Below are positions 7,917 through 17,616 of a DNA stretch of 64,000 nt, in pieces. Position 1 is the first letter of the stretch; the number at the start of each line of letters is the position of its first letter. The stretch covers positions 40,024 to 104,023 of the forward strand of contig NZ_JMLP01000019.1 of NCBI RefSeq assembly GCF_000686805.1, given 5' to 3'. The notes beneath the pieces were generated by a model that saw only the letters and a program-made list of their open reading frames with translations, was not told the origin of the DNA and searched no databases. The stretch comes from Bacillus sp. UNC41MFS5. GTDB lineage: Bacteria; Bacillota; Bacilli; Bacillales_B; DSM-18226. Both the position numbers and the translations under genes were made by a program.

Positions 7917-10900
7917 TTATTTAACGGATGTAAACTGTGTTACTTTAAATGCATCAATATTTATATACGCACTTGTTGCAGCACTAGTCTTTTTGCCAGT
8001 AGCTACAATCTTAATTTTGTGTGATTTATTGGCAAGATTTTGCTTCTCAAAAACATTCGCTTTATACTTGTGGCTTGCAGAGTAAAGATTGATTTGCTTT
8101 ACTTTTACTCCGTCAATGTAAATATCAGCTTTTCCCATATTCTTATATTTTAACGCATAAAGTGTAATTCCAGTTCCGCTAAATGAGTATTCAAGGGAGC
8201 CAGAATTTCCTTTAGTCCGATTAATACTGCGCCCGGAAGCGTGAGAATATTTCAGCTTCGACCAAGATCCTGCATATTTAATAGTCGAATTTGTATTTTC
8301 AACCGATTTTGTTGTTTGGACCGAAATAGTTACACTATATTGCCCTGACCCTTTTAAAGCAACGGGAACAATATAATACAGCCCGGATTTCACTGGTTTA
8401 AATACGATTTTCTCAACAGATGCCGTGCCACTCGATTTTTTCAAGGCAGATTTACCATAAATAGTAGATGTGCCCTTATTAAATAAAGAGAGATCGAAAT
8501 TGGTACCAGAAGGTCCAGTTAAAGTAATCTTATAGGTTTTGCCCTGATCCAAGTGTTTAGACCAAACGTCAGTTACGTCCTTGGTGTTAATATTCAGACT
8601 TCCTTTCGCGGTCCCTGCCATTGGTAAACTTCCTTTAATATCATCATCATAAACATAAGTGAAAGCTGATGAAAAAGGTGTCTCCATTTTATCTTTTGTA
8701 TTAATGACGACCGTGTAGTTATAGGATTTCCCTGGAACTGCTGTGGTATCCGTATAACTTGCTGTAGTTATAGGGTTTTTATTAATTTGTACATAGTCTG
8801 CTTGTGAGGATCCTTTGCGATAAATGCTGTAGGATTCTGCCCATTTTGCCGCTGTCCATGTAATAACCGGGAATTTCTTGTTCTTATCAAAGTAGGCATT
8901 TAATGACACAGGATTACTTCTTACGATTAATTTATCTAGATTGATCCCTGAAGCACTTTTTCTCGAAGCAGAATCGCTATTACCGGTCCAGACGATTTTT
9001 ACTGAGTGTCTGCCATAAGATGCATAGTCTTTTTTATAGATTGTTTGCTTCGCTTTAAACGTACTCGCATAAAGGGATGGAGATGCAATCTTACTGCCGT
9101 CTATATAAATATCGGCTATACCTTGTGTAGGATCTTTAAACCCTTGCCACTCAAAGCTGTACCCTACAAACGAAAAGTTCACTTCCCCTTTGGAATTAAG
9201 AGCATTTGCAGAATTTCCTGAATGCTGTGGATTAAATACAGGCATCCATTCCCCTAAGAAAGTCATGGAGTTTGAATCATCCTCATACGAGCCTCCAAAA
9301 TTTCCAGTGAACAGCTTGTAGTTTCCAGCACCTTTGTAGGCATAGACATTAACGAAATAAATCCCTGTTCTAGGAGCAGTAAACTTAATCGATTCATTGG
9401 ATGTATTTTCATTCTCAGAGTAGGCAACCATCCCATTTGTATTATTTATACTTATGGTAGATTCATCATACACGTATAAATCAAAATCATTACCTGATTT
9501 GCTATTCAGAGAAAGTGAAAGGGTTTCTCCTTCTTTTAAGGACAATGCGAACACATCATTTTTATCTGTTGCCGCATTCAGGTTATCGTTTAAAATGCTT
9601 TTTTCCAAAGGAATTCCTGGCGTTTCATTATCATTAAAGTTATCTAGTTTCGAAGTTTTAACCAGTTTCCCACTGCTTACGCGCCCCTTTAGCGTATCTA
9701 GGCTATTCCCTTTTGTGCTTGTATATAACTTTAGCATTTCAGGAGACATGTTTGGACGTAATCCAAGTAGAATAGCCGCGGTGCCCGTTGTATGCGGCGT
9801 TGCCATGGAAGTTCCGCTATAGTAATCATATGCCTGTAAATAATCAGAAACATACTTAGAATTGATGATTGTCCTTGAATCATTGGATTTAACTAAATCA
9901 GCAAAATAGTAAGGTGTTTCATATCTATTTACTTCATATTTTGTATTTTCATAGATTCCACCCTTTAAACCTTCCACGTCCAAACTTGGACCCATATCAG
10001 CATAAACTGTTAAATGCAAATAATCCTTAACAAGTGGTGACTTCTCTTGACCAGAAAGGGCATTCTGTCCAGTTAACAACAATTTTCCGCCACCAGAGAG
10101 GTAATTTTTTAACAATTCAGAATCCGTTGTGGTTAAAGTGGTTCCTTGCTCTGAAAAAAAGCCAAGACCGTTTCCTGTAAACCAAATGACCCCATCGTAG
10201 GCGGATAAGTCACTACTGCTCAAGTAATCGGATAAGGATGAATCGGATTTTACCGTAATCGTTTTTAGTTCAGGATGGTTAACTAATAGTTTTTGATAAA
10301 TTGGCAAATAGTTCTTAAATAGGGCGCGAAGTTCAGGCTCGTTCTTAAATAATGCTGCAAGATCACTTTCATCATCTTGGACAAGAAGTATGTTTTTCGA
10401 CGGGTCATTTATTTCTAAATAACTTAATGCTTTGTCAAAAGCTTCCTGCCTTTGTGACTTGGAATTTGGTTCTTGCCTTTTTGCATCGGAATATTTTTCG
10501 TACCCAATGCCATCAAAAATCGCTTTATAATTGTTCCCAGTGATTTGTGCCGATGCTCCTGGCTGGTCAATATTCAATGCTTTTGTCAGCTCGTCCAATG
10601 GAAATTTAGGGACTGTACTTAAAATGTCCACGCCAGGGGCAGCCACATCAACAGAATTGGAGCCATAATTGGAGAATGGAGCTAGGTTACCCTTGTTATC
10701 GACAGCAGCAACTGCTAAGATATTTGCACTTTCAAAGCTCGCGGGATAAGCTCCACCTTCATCATTATTCATTCCATCATTTCCAGCAGCGGCGACAAAT
10801 AAACTACCACTATTTGCGATGGCTTCTTCGAGTAAGGGGTCATATTCCTCTCCGCCCCAACTGTTATTTGTAATTTTAACACCCATCTTTTTTGCATAGG

Positions 10901-11900
10901 CAATGGCCTCGATGGCATCTGAAGTTGTTCCCCCATCAGGACCTAAAAATTTTATTGGTAAAATTTTTACGTTTGGAGCAACACCGACGACACCTTTATT
11001 TTCATTAATATTTGTTCCTTCTAATTCTGCAGCAATCGTTCCGGAGACGTGTGTACCGTGCTCATCTCCTTCTAGCGAATCATAGACCGTGTTATCATCA
11101 TTATAAAAATCCCAGCCATTGACATCGTCAATATAACCGTTGAGGTCATCGTCTACATTAGGTTTGCCATATAATTCTTTAGTGTTCTTCCAAATTTTCT
11201 CCTTTAAATCAGGGTGATTGATGTCCACGCCCGTATCTATGACTCCGACAACCACTTCTGGTAGTTTTGAACTAAATTTGTTCCATCCTTGGGGCGCATC
11301 TACATCTATATCTGCCAATCCATTAATCTCTTTAATAGGCTGTCCGGTATTATTCAAGCCCCATAATCGATCATAAAAGTTTGGAGAATTATGGATATCA
11401 GAAGCATAATATTTGTAGTTCGGTTGGACGGATTCAATGGTTTGATCTTTTTTTAGTTTGTTTATGTAATCACTCGTACTTTGATTAGTAGGAATTTTTA
11501 CAACCTCTGCATTTAGGGCCTTAAATTTCTTCTTTGATTTTAAAGAAAATTTCTTTTGAAGTGCACTAATATCCCCCGTTGACACTTTTTTCTTATATTT
11601 AATAATCAATTCGCCTGTTTGATATTTACTTTTACTTTGTAATTCTTCATTATTTAATTTTTCCTTAATCTCTGTTGCTACCTTATTTTGTGTCTTCTTA
11701 TTAATAGAGAACTTTTTGTTTTCTGTTTTTATTTCTTTCATTTGGCTTTTTCTAAGGTTTTTACTAGAGTTAACTTGCATTTCACCCGTTACGAAACTAT
11801 TAGTTCCTGTTTGTGCGGCTACTTGCCCTGTTCCTGTAAAAATGGTTGATGCTAATAGAAAGGCAGAAACCGGTAAAGAAAAAAGTGTTTTTTTCTTCAT
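7917..11900 (-). CDS. Large secreted S8 (subtilisin-like) serine protease with C-terminal repeat domains
   Basis: The 1327-residue protein has a Sec signal peptide (about 1-30, KKK then a hydrophobic core ending VAAQT). A prodomain (about 95-170) starts GELIIKYKKKV. The subtilase triad is D222 (VIDTGVDINHPDL), H281 (DEHGTHVSG) and S698 (SGTSMATPH). The H-to-S distance of 417 residues is far above the roughly 160 of subtilisin: about 250 residues are inserted before the Ser motif, including a Rossmann-like stretch (GVIWFTGNGLGF, KLLLTGQNA). The C-terminal half has two PPC-type beta domains, one fibronectin-like segment and two copies of a module containing ADIYIDG. It is probably an extracellular scavenging protease. 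Start ATG has AGAGGTG 6 bp upstream. Substrates are unknown. Confidence 0.9.
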   Translation of the reverse strand: MKKKTLFSLPVSAFLLASTIFTGTGQVAAQTGTNSFVTGEMQVNSSKNLRKSQMKEIKTENKKFSINKKTQNKVATEIKEKLNNEELQSKSKYQTGELIIKYKKKVSTGDISALQKKFSLKSKKKFKALNAEVVKIPTNQSTSDYINKLKKDQTIESVQPNYKYYASDIHNSPNFYDRLWGLNNTGQPIKEINGLADIDVDAPQGWNKFSSKLPEVVVGVIDTGVDINHPDLKEKIWKNTKELYGKPNVDDDLNGYIDDVNGWDFYNDDNTVYDSLEGDEHGTHVSGTIAAELEGTNINENKGVVGVAPNVKILPIKFLGPDGGTTSDAIEAIAYAKKMGVKITNNSWGGEEYDPLLEEAIANSGSLFVAAAGNDGMNNDEGGAYPASFESANILAVAAVDNKGNLAPFSNYGSNSVDVAAPGVDILSTVPKFPLDELTKALNIDQPGASAQITGNNYKAIFDGIGYEKYSDAKRQEPNSKSQRQEAFDKALSYLEINDPSKNILLVQDDESDLAALFKNEPELRALFKNYLPIYQKLLVNHPELKTITVKSDSSLSDYLSSSDLSAYDGVIWFTGNGLGFFSEQGTTLTTTDSELLKNYLSGGGKLLLTGQNALSGQEKSPLVKDYLHLTVYADMGPSLDVEGLKGGIYENTKYEVNRYETPYYFADLVKSNDSRTIINSKYVSDYLQAYDYYSGTSMATPHTTGTAAILLGLRPNMSPEMLKLYTSTKGNSLDTLKGRVSSGKLVKTSKLDNFNDNETPGIPLEKSILNDNLNAATDKNDVFALSLKEGETLSLSLNSKSGNDFDLYVYDESTISINNTNGMVAYSENENTSNESIKFTAPRTGIYFVNVYAYKGAGNYKLFTGNFGGSYEDDSNSMTFLGEWMPVFNPQHSGNSANALNSKGEVNFSFVGYSFEWQGFKDPTQGIADIYIDGSKIASPSLYASTFKAKQTIYKKDYASYGRHSVKIVWTGNSDSASRKSASGINLDKLIVRSNPVSLNAYFDKNKKFPVITWTAAKWAESYSIYRKGSSQADYVQINKNPITTASYTDTTAVPGKSYNYTVVINTKDKMETPFSSAFTYVYDDDIKGSLPMAGTAKGSLNINTKDVTDVWSKHLDQGKTYKITLTGPSGTNFDLSLFNKGTSTIYGKSALKKSSGTASVEKIVFKPVKSGLYYIVPVALKGSGQYSVTISVQTTKSVENTNSTIKYAGSWSKLKYSHASGRSINRTKGNSGSLEYSFSGTGITLYALKYKNMGKADIYIDGVKVKQINLYSASHKYKANVFEKQNLANKSHKIKIVATGKKTSAATSAYINIDAFKVTQFTSVK

Positions 11901-12035
11901 TCATGCACCTCTTTTTAAAAGATTTATAGAAAAATTTATCTATATTAGAAGAATTATACAATAATTATTAAAGAATAATAGTACATAATCACTCGACAAA
12001 TTTCTTCCTCTACTATATTTAAGTAGTTTTTTCTA

Positions 12036-12068
12036 TAAAAAAATCCGGCCCATCCATAAGCCGGATTT
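12036..12068 (-). terminator. Terminator of gln-type transporter operon
   Basis: A stem of AAATCCGGC with its complement and a 10-nt loop; on the minus strand it reads into a T-run just past the last permease gene, whose stop it nearly touches. Confidence 0.8.
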
Positions 12069-12069
12069 C

Positions 12070-12732
12070 TTATGTCTCTTTTATTTCTAACCTTCTGGCA
12101 ACTAGTGATAAGGCATAATTGACGATAAAGTACATGAGCGCCATCATGATAAAAACTGGAATCACATATGTTCCCTTTTGTGCGTATATGATTTGGCCGT
12201 TGTGCAATAAATCCGGCAAGGCAATGACGACAGCTAACGATGTATCTTTGAGCAGTGAAATAAATTGACTGACGATGGGAGGAACCATTCTTCTCAGCGC
12301 CTGTGGCATGATGATAAAACGTAATGTCTGGATGTAGGTCAATCCAGACGCCCGCCCTGCCTCAATTTGACCTTTTTCAATCGAATTTAAGCCGCCTCGG
12401 ATAATTTCTGAAATCATCGCAGATTCAAATACCGTCAAAGCCGCAATCGCCGCCGTCGATATCTCCATTTCTAATCCAATTTCCGGCAAAGCGAAATAGG
12501 TAAAGAAAATAATGAGCAGCAACGGCAGGTTCCGAATTGTCTCGACAACTAGAGCCAATAGTTTAGAAACAACGGGAATCCGCGCATATCTGAGCGTCCC
12601 AATGAGACCGCCAATAACAAAGCTGAGCACGATGGAAATGGCTGCGACCTTAAGCGTAACCGCAAATCCCTCGAGTAAAAATTTAAAATGGTCCAGGGTA
12701 TATACTTCCACGAACGGTGCTAGAAATTCCAA
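12070..12732 (-). CDS. glnP: Polar amino acid ABC transporter permease
   Basis: A 220-residue inner-membrane permease of the HisM/GlnP type with about five hydrophobic segments. The EAA loop, which contacts the ATPase, is seen as EAGRASGLTYIQTLRFIIMPQALR. Start is TTG with AAGGAGGTG 5 bp upstream. It is the last gene of a four-gene operon in the order ATPase, binding protein, permease, permease, the same order as glnQHMP of B. subtilis, which is why I use these symbols. It forms the membrane channel with the other permease. Substrate is probably glutamine, glutamate or aspartate, which sequence alone does not separate. Confidence 0.85.
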   Translation of the reverse strand: MEFLAPFVEVYTLDHFKFLLEGFAVTLKVAAISIVLSFVIGGLIGTLRYARIPVVSKLLALVVETIRNLPLLLIIFFTYFALPEIGLEMEISTAAIAALTVFESAMISEIIRGGLNSIEKGQIEAGRASGLTYIQTLRFIIMPQALRRMVPPIVSQFISLLKDTSLAVVIALPDLLHNGQIIYAQKGTYVIPVFIMMALMYFIVNYALSLVARRLEIKET

Positions 12733-12744
12733 CTCTGCACCTCC

Positions 12745-13383
12745 TTAATGACTTCGAGCCATGCGTCTTTCTAAAAATCCTACACCAAGACTTAATGGGA
12801 TTGTTAATATTAAATAAAATAAAGCAACTAGAATATAGGTATCAAAGGTTACGTATGTCTTTGCCGAAATTAAATCGCCTTGATACATTAAATCTCCTCC
12901 CGCGACAACGGCTAACAAGGATGAATTTTTCACTAGATTGAGAAATTGATTGCCAAGTGAAGGGATGACGATTTTAATAGCCTGAGGAAGAACCACCAGT
13001 CTCATTGCCTGGCCATAACTCAATCCTGTCGAGCGGGCAGCTTCCATTTGTCCTTTTGGAACAGACATAATCCCAGCACGGATCGCTTCGGCAATGAAAG
13101 CAGCCGTATAAATCGTCAGTCCGATCGTTCCTGCAGTCATCCCTCCAAAGTTTCCAGCCAAGTAAGTGAAAAAGATGATTACTAGCACTGGGATATTACG
13201 GATAAATTCAACATAGGCCGTGCCCAGCCAGTTAAGAGGTTTGACTGGGGCCATGCGGAGGACTGCAATCAATGTACCCCATATGAAACTGGATAGTAGG
13301 GCGATTAAACTCGAGATAATCGTTATTTTTAATCCTTGTAAAAATGCATCAAGATTATCGGTTAGTATCGAGAAATCCAGCAA
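12745..13383 (-). CDS. glnM: Polar amino acid ABC transporter permease
   Basis: A 212-residue permease paralogous to its downstream neighbour (12-bp gap). The EAA loop reads EAARSTGLSYGQAMRLVVLPQA. Start is TTG preceded by GAGGTGG. Together the two permeases make the heterodimeric channel of a polar amino acid importer. A hairpin between this gene and the binding-protein gene may lower its expression relative to the binding protein. Symbol is by operon order. Confidence 0.85.
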   Translation of the reverse strand: MLDFSILTDNLDAFLQGLKITIISSLIALLSSFIWGTLIAVLRMAPVKPLNWLGTAYVEFIRNIPVLVIIFFTYLAGNFGGMTAGTIGLTIYTAAFIAEAIRAGIMSVPKGQMEAARSTGLSYGQAMRLVVLPQAIKIVIPSLGNQFLNLVKNSSLLAVVAGGDLMYQGDLISAKTYVTFDTYILVALFYLILTIPLSLGVGFLERRMARSH

Positions 13384-13403
13384 ATGCTCACCACCTCATT
13401 AAA

Positions 13404-13451
13404 CAGGATGAGTAGGACCATAATCGTGCAAGCAGGCTACTACCCATCCTG
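13404..13451 (-). terminator. Hairpin between binding protein and permease genes, possible attenuator
   Basis: CAGGATG-AGTAG pairs with CTACT-(3-nt bulge)-CATCCTG around a 21-nt loop. There is no long T-run, so it is more likely a partial terminator or mRNA-stabilising hairpin that raises binding-protein levels over permease levels, a common arrangement in such operons. Confidence 0.5.
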
Positions 13452-13474
13452 ACGAGAAACTGTGTATATATGGT

Positions 13475-14281
13475 TTAATTTTTAATCCATTTATTCTTAA
13501 TTTCATCGTACTTGCCTGAATCCTTCAGGCTTTTCAATGCTTTATTCAATTCATCGACAAGTGCTTTATTTCCTTTTTTCACAGCGATCCCATATGGCTC
13601 TTCAGTAAACGTTCCTCCTACAAGACCATAAGACGGATCTTCTTCTGCCATTCCATAAAGGATTGCATCATCAGTCGTTAGAGCATCCCCCTTTCCTGCC
13701 TTTAAGGCGGTAAAAGCTTCCGCATAGTTTTCGAATTCGAGGACGGTTGTTTCAGGAGCTTTCTCTCGAATATTGATCGTCGAGGTCGATCCTTTCACCG
13801 CGAGCACCTTCGTTCCTTTCTTTAAGTCTTTAATGCTCTGAATCTTGCTTCCTTTTTTCACGAGCAAGGATTGCCCAGCATCAAAGTAGACATCTGTAAA
13901 ATCCACTTCTTTCTTCCGTTCATCTGTGATAGTCATCGTAGCTACTACTGCATCCACCTTACCATTGTTTAAGAGTCCTACCCGCGTTTTCGATGTCACC
14001 TCTACATACTCTGGCTTTACATCCTTGCCAAACATTTCTTCTGCGAGGGCTTTAGACAAATCGATATCAAACCCTTCCACCTCACCAGTTGAAGGATTTT
14101 TTAATCCAAATAAACGAGTGTCATGCTTTACGCCAAAGACAATTTTTTTCTCCTCTTTAATTTGAGCAAGAACATCCTTGCTGCTCCCGTTAGAGTCCTT
14201 ATCCCCACCACAACCGGCGAGAAACAAGGCAGCCATAGTAGTTACTAACGCCATTTTCATTAGATTTTTTGTTTTGAACAT
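13475..14281 (-). CDS. glnH: Polar amino acid ABC transporter substrate-binding lipoprotein
   Basis: A 268-residue lipoprotein. The signal peptide ends in the lipobox LAGC, so the mature protein is anchored through Cys. The SBP family 3 fold is shown by KIVFGVKHDTRLFGLKNP, the signature GFDIDLSKALAEEM, VDAVVATMTITDERKK and YGIAVKKGNK. It captures the amino acid outside the membrane. ATG at 14281 is chosen because TTGGAGG lies 8 bp upstream; a TTG five codons earlier is part of that site. The gap to the ATPase gene is 15 bp. Confidence 0.9.
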   Translation of the reverse strand: MFKTKNLMKMALVTTMAALFLAGCGGDKDSNGSSKDVLAQIKEEKKIVFGVKHDTRLFGLKNPSTGEVEGFDIDLSKALAEEMFGKDVKPEYVEVTSKTRVGLLNNGKVDAVVATMTITDERKKEVDFTDVYFDAGQSLLVKKGSKIQSIKDLKKGTKVLAVKGSTSTINIREKAPETTVLEFENYAEAFTALKAGKGDALTTDDAILYGMAEEDPSYGLVGGTFTEEPYGIAVKKGNKALVDELNKALKSLKDSGKYDEIKNKWIKN

Positions 14282-14296
14282 TTCTTTTACCTCCAA

Positions 14297-15025
14297 TTAA
14301 TGATTTAAGATACGGCTGAGAAATAAACGTGCCCGTTCTTCACGCGGGTTTGCATAAAATTCAGCCGGAACTGCTTCTTCTAAAATCCGCCCCTCATCCA
14401 TAAAGACGATTCGGTCGGCCACCTCCTTGGCAAAGCCCATTTCATGGGTTACGACGACCATCGTCATGCCTTCTTTGGCGAGAGCTTTCATGACATCGAG
14501 GACCTCCCCTATCATTTCGGGATCCAGTGCCGAGGTGGGTTCATCGAAAAGCATAATTTCCGGGTTCATGGCAAGACCGCGCGCGATGGCAACACGCTGC
14601 TGCTGACCTCCAGAAAGTTGAGAAGGATAAGCGTTGGCCTTATCCAATATGCCAACCTTATTAAGGTAATGTCTGGCTGTTTCTGTCGCTTCTTTTTCGG
14701 ATTTGCCCAGCACTTTCATTGGAGCTAGCGTGATATTGTTAAGCACTGTTTTGTGCGGATATAAATAAAAATGCTGAAAGACCATGCCAATATTCCGCCT
14801 TAATTGATTGATATCTGTTTTTTTATCCCCTACAGATATCCCATTTACAGTGAGTGTCCCGGCCGATATGGTTTCAAGTTGATTAATGCACCGGAGCAAG
14901 GTACTTTTTCCTGAACCGGAAGGTCCGATTACGACGACGACTTCTCCTTGATAGATTGTGAGGTTAATATCTTTTAAAACATGAAAATCCCCATAAAACT
15001 TATTTACCTGCTTAAATTCAATCAT
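14297..15025 (-). CDS. glnQ: Polar amino acid ABC transporter ATP-binding protein
   Basis: A 242-residue ABC ATPase with Walker [11 protein letters not shown]-loop FQHFYLYPH, signature [16 protein letters not shown], Walker [14 protein letters not shown] and the switch His in [10 protein letters not shown]. It powers import through the two permeases. ATG at 15025 follows GAGGAGGTC by 5 bp; an in-frame TTG upstream overlaps that site. It is the first gene of the operon. I could not define its promoter with confidence in the 130 bp between it and the palindromic repeat upstream. Confidence 0.92.
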   Translation of the reverse strand: MIEFKQVNKFYGDFHVLKDINLTIYQGEVVVVIGPSGSGKSTLLRCINQLETISAGTLTVNGISVGDKKTDINQLRRNIGMVFQHFYLYPHKTVLNNITLAPMKVLGKSEKEATETARHYLNKVGILDKANAYPSQLSGGQQQRVAIARGLAMNPEIMLFDEPTSALDPEMIGEVLDVMKALAKEGMTMVVVTHEMGFAKEVADRIVFMDEGRILEEAVPAEFYANPREERARLFLSRILNH

Positions 15026-15157
15026 TCTTGACCTCCTCAACTAAAACGTATAAATTATGGCAATTTTCAAGATTACTTACATGTTATTCAAACCTTGTCC
15101 ACTTCAAACCGCGACCATCGACTTGTTTTAGAGATAGTAAAAAAGGTGGATAAAGTA

Positions 15158-15210
15158 AAAAAGGTGTCAGGCACCATGTGAAGAATTCACATGGTGCCTG
15201 ACACCTTTAC
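15158..15210. repeat. Long palindrome with GTGTCAGGCACC arms
   Basis: Arms of 23 bp pair perfectly around a 3-nt loop (AAAGGTGTCAGGCACC as the outer part), next to an additional TGACACCTTT. The same 12-bp core recurs as the stem of the hairpin at 42620-42660. It lies between the glnQ 5' side and the 3' end of the permease gene, so it can also end the permease transcript. I recall this core as common in Bacillaceae intergenic regions. Confidence 0.85.
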
Positions 15211-15218
15211 TGACACCT

Positions 15219-16571
15219 TTACTTTTTAAAACGATAACCGACATATAGGACTATAAACCAAACTGGTGCTACCATTAATGCTACTCGCATTTCTTCTATA
15301 AAGGCCATTAAAATGACGACAACTGCTAAGAAAGCAAGGGCTAGGTAGGATGAAACTGGATATAGCGGCATTTTAAATGCTAGTTTTTTTACTTCTTCTT
15401 TTGCTTTTGATTGTCTAAATTTGATTTGTGTAACCAATATAATGGTCCAGCTCGTAATCACCGCGACGGTTGCTACAGAAGAAATATACATAAATACTTT
15501 TTCGGGAACAATATAATTTAAAAATACCGCCACAAGTAAAAACGAGGACGAAAATAGGATTCCACGTCTTGGAGTAGAATGCTTGTTTAGCTTTCCAAAA
15601 TATTTCGGACCGTTATTTTGAAGTGATAAATTGTAAAGCATTCTGCCTGTACTGAAAAGACCACTATTAAAAGCAGACAATGCTGCAGTTAACACAACAA
15701 AATTTATGATATGAGCTGCTCCAGGAATTCCAACTTTATCAAAAATCAATACAAACGGACTTCCATTCGTCCCCACTTCATTCCAAGGATATAAACTCAT
15801 CATGATTCCTAATGCAGCAATATAAAAAATTAAAATCCTCCAAACTACATTGTTGATGGCTGATGGAATTGATTTTCGAGGATTTTTCGCTTCCCCTGCC
15901 GTTATACCGACCAGTTCCACCCCGCCAAATGAAAACATAACTAGAACCAATGACATTAAAATACCATTCATTCCATTTGGCATAAATCCACCATGTGCCC
16001 ATAGATTATTAAAACCTATTGGCTGACCTCCGTTACCGATACCTAGGAGGATCATTCCTAAACCAACCACAATCATTCCAATAATAGCCACAACTTTGAT
16101 CATCGCGAACCAGAATTCAAACTCTCCAAATGCTTTTACACTAGTAAGGTTTATCATAGTAATAACCACTAGTGTAGCCAATGCAGTCACCCATTGTGGA
16201 ATATCAGGGAACCAATAGTTCACATATACGCCAACTACCGTAATTTCTGCCATCCCAACGACAACCCACATAAACCAATAGGTCCACCCTGTTAAGTAAC
16301 CGGCAAACGGACCTAAATATCGATTGGCATAGGAGCTAAATGAACCTGAAACTGGCTCATCAACAGCCATTTCACCTAATGCCCTCATAATTGTAAAAAT
16401 AACTAAACCTCCGATTAAGTAGGAGATTAATATTGACGGACCAGCCATCTGAATCGTTGCACTTGAACCATAGAACAAACCAACACCAATGGCCCCTCCT
16501 AGTGCTATTAACTGGATATGCCTATTGTCTAAACCACGTTGTAAATTTTCACCTTCTTGATTTTTGCCCAC
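15219..16571 (-). CDS. Amino acid permease, APC superfamily (AAT type)
   Basis: A 450-residue protein with about 12 hydrophobic segments. The start of TM1, RHIQLIALGGAIGVGLFYGS, and EPVSGSFSSYANRYLGPFAG are hallmarks of AAT-family permeases, which take up amino acids with protons. Start is GTG with GGGTGG 9 bp upstream. The palindrome past the stop can act as terminator. The gene is alone. The substrate is not evident; alanine, proline, histidine or aromatic permeases all look alike at this level. Its closeness to the gln operon suggests a general nitrogen-scavenging function. Confidence 0.88.
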   Translation of the reverse strand: MGKNQEGENLQRGLDNRHIQLIALGGAIGVGLFYGSSATIQMAGPSILISYLIGGLVIFTIMRALGEMAVDEPVSGSFSSYANRYLGPFAGYLTGWTYWFMWVVVGMAEITVVGVYVNYWFPDIPQWVTALATLVVITMINLTSVKAFGEFEFWFAMIKVVAIIGMIVVGLGMILLGIGNGGQPIGFNNLWAHGGFMPNGMNGILMSLVLVMFSFGGVELVGITAGEAKNPRKSIPSAINNVVWRILIFYIAALGIMMSLYPWNEVGTNGSPFVLIFDKVGIPGAAHIINFVVLTAALSAFNSGLFSTGRMLYNLSLQNNGPKYFGKLNKHSTPRRGILFSSSFLLVAVFLNYIVPEKVFMYISSVATVAVITSWTIILVTQIKFRQSKAKEEVKKLAFKMPLYPVSSYLALAFLAVVVILMAFIEEMRVALMVAPVWFIVLYVGYRFKK

Positions 16572-16871
16572 TCCATGTTTCCACCCTTCTTAATTATTCT
16601 TTTAGAATAACTAAGTTGGATTTCCCTTTCCACATGAAAGAATATTCATACAAATCAAATTATTCATTCCCTTCAAAAAATCCTCAGTAAAATATTCCTC
16701 TATTTCGTAAAATTGGGTTGAATATGTCATTTATACAGGAATTATGTCATAAATCAATTTTACCTGTAATGTTGTTCAACAAACTATAAAGAAATGTAAC
16801 AGAGGTGTTCTGTAATTCGTGTACTAGCACATGCTAAAGTAGGTACATACGAATTTACAGGAGGTAGCAAC
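16572..16871. promoter_or_regulatory. Divergent intergenic region of permease and SleB-like gene
   Basis: About 300 bp without a gene. CATACGAAT at 16846-16854 resembles a sigma-E -10 for the hydrolase gene, but no good -35 stands 14 bp upstream, so I call it only a possibility. AGGAGGT precedes the hydrolase ATG by 6 bp. Confidence 0.35.
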
Positions 16872-17549
16872 ATGAAAAACAATTCCCTGAAGAAATTAAT
16901 TGTAGCTTGTGTAGCTACATTTTCAATAATAGCTCTACAAAATACTACGGCAGAGGCAATTACACAATCTCCACTTGTAAAAGAGGTTAACCTCAATGAA
17001 CTTGGGCAACAAAATGGATTAAACACTATTAATATAGAACAAGAAAATAATCGTCCTGATAATTGGGTTGATATAGAAGAAGAATTGCAAAATCCTATTC
17101 AACCGAAAGCAGCAGAAAAAAAAGCATCCAAACCTGATAAAAAAACGCCAAAAAAAGAAAAAGAGAAGCCAGCCGTTACAATTTCTAATAAAGAAAAGGA
17201 CTTATTTGCGCGATTAGTAAATGCTGAAGCAAAAGGTGAATCCTTTCAAGGAAAAGTAGCCGTTGCGACTGTCGTATTAAATCGAGTTGATTCACCTGAT
17301 TTCCCAGATACAGTTACAGGTGTAATTAATCAAGTCGTAGGGGGTACCTATGCCTTTTCACCCGTACAAAATGGTGAAATTAATAAGCCCGCATCAGATG
17401 AGTCGAAACGAGCAGTAGAAAAAGCACTAACTAGAAAAGACCGTTTAAATGATTCTGTATTTTTCTATAACCCAGAAATTGCAGAAGATCAATGGATTCG
17501 TACACGTCCAGTTGTAAAGACGATTGGTGATCATGTTTTTGCAAAATAG
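16872..17549 (+). CDS. Secreted SleB/CwlJ-type cell wall hydrolase
   Basis: A 225-residue protein with a signal peptide (about 1-28, ending TAEA), a lysine/glutamate/proline-rich linker (about 65-108) and a Hydrolase_2 catalytic domain (about 112-225) with ARLVNAEAKGESFQGKVAVA, TYAFSPVQNGEI and FFYNPEIAED. The Glu in NAEA is the expected catalytic residue of this family. SleB-type enzymes are lytic transglycosylases acting on spore cortex or wall peptidoglycan. There is no N-terminal peptidoglycan-binding domain, unlike SleB itself, so it is closer to YkvT/CwlJ-like members. The gene stands alone with its own terminator. A role in spores or vegetative wall turnover remains open. Confidence 0.85.
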   Translation: MKNNSLKKLIVACVATFSIIALQNTTAEAITQSPLVKEVNLNELGQQNGLNTINIEQENNRPDNWVDIEEELQNPIQPKAAEKKASKPDKKTPKKEKEKPAVTISNKEKDLFARLVNAEAKGESFQGKVAVATVVLNRVDSPDFPDTVTGVINQVVGGTYAFSPVQNGEINKPASDESKRAVEKALTRKDRLNDSVFFYNPEIAEDQWIRTRPVVKTIGDHVFAK

Positions 17550-17555
17550 AGTTTG

Positions 17556-17581
17556 AAAGCCGTCGAATGACGGCTTTTTTT
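17556..17581 (+). terminator. Terminator of SleB-like gene
   Basis: A perfect 9-bp stem AAAGCCGTC/GACGGCTTT with loop GAAT and seven Ts, 6 bp after the stop. Confidence 0.92.
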
Positions 17582-17616
17582 GCATGTAAGAAATATATAC
17601 TTACGTTTGATGCCAT

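Noticed and set aside
7816..8085. Plus-strand frame after the small 61-residue gene, with an AGGAGGT nearby
   Set aside because: It runs through the subtilase terminator and coding sequence in antisense; composition follows the protease gene.
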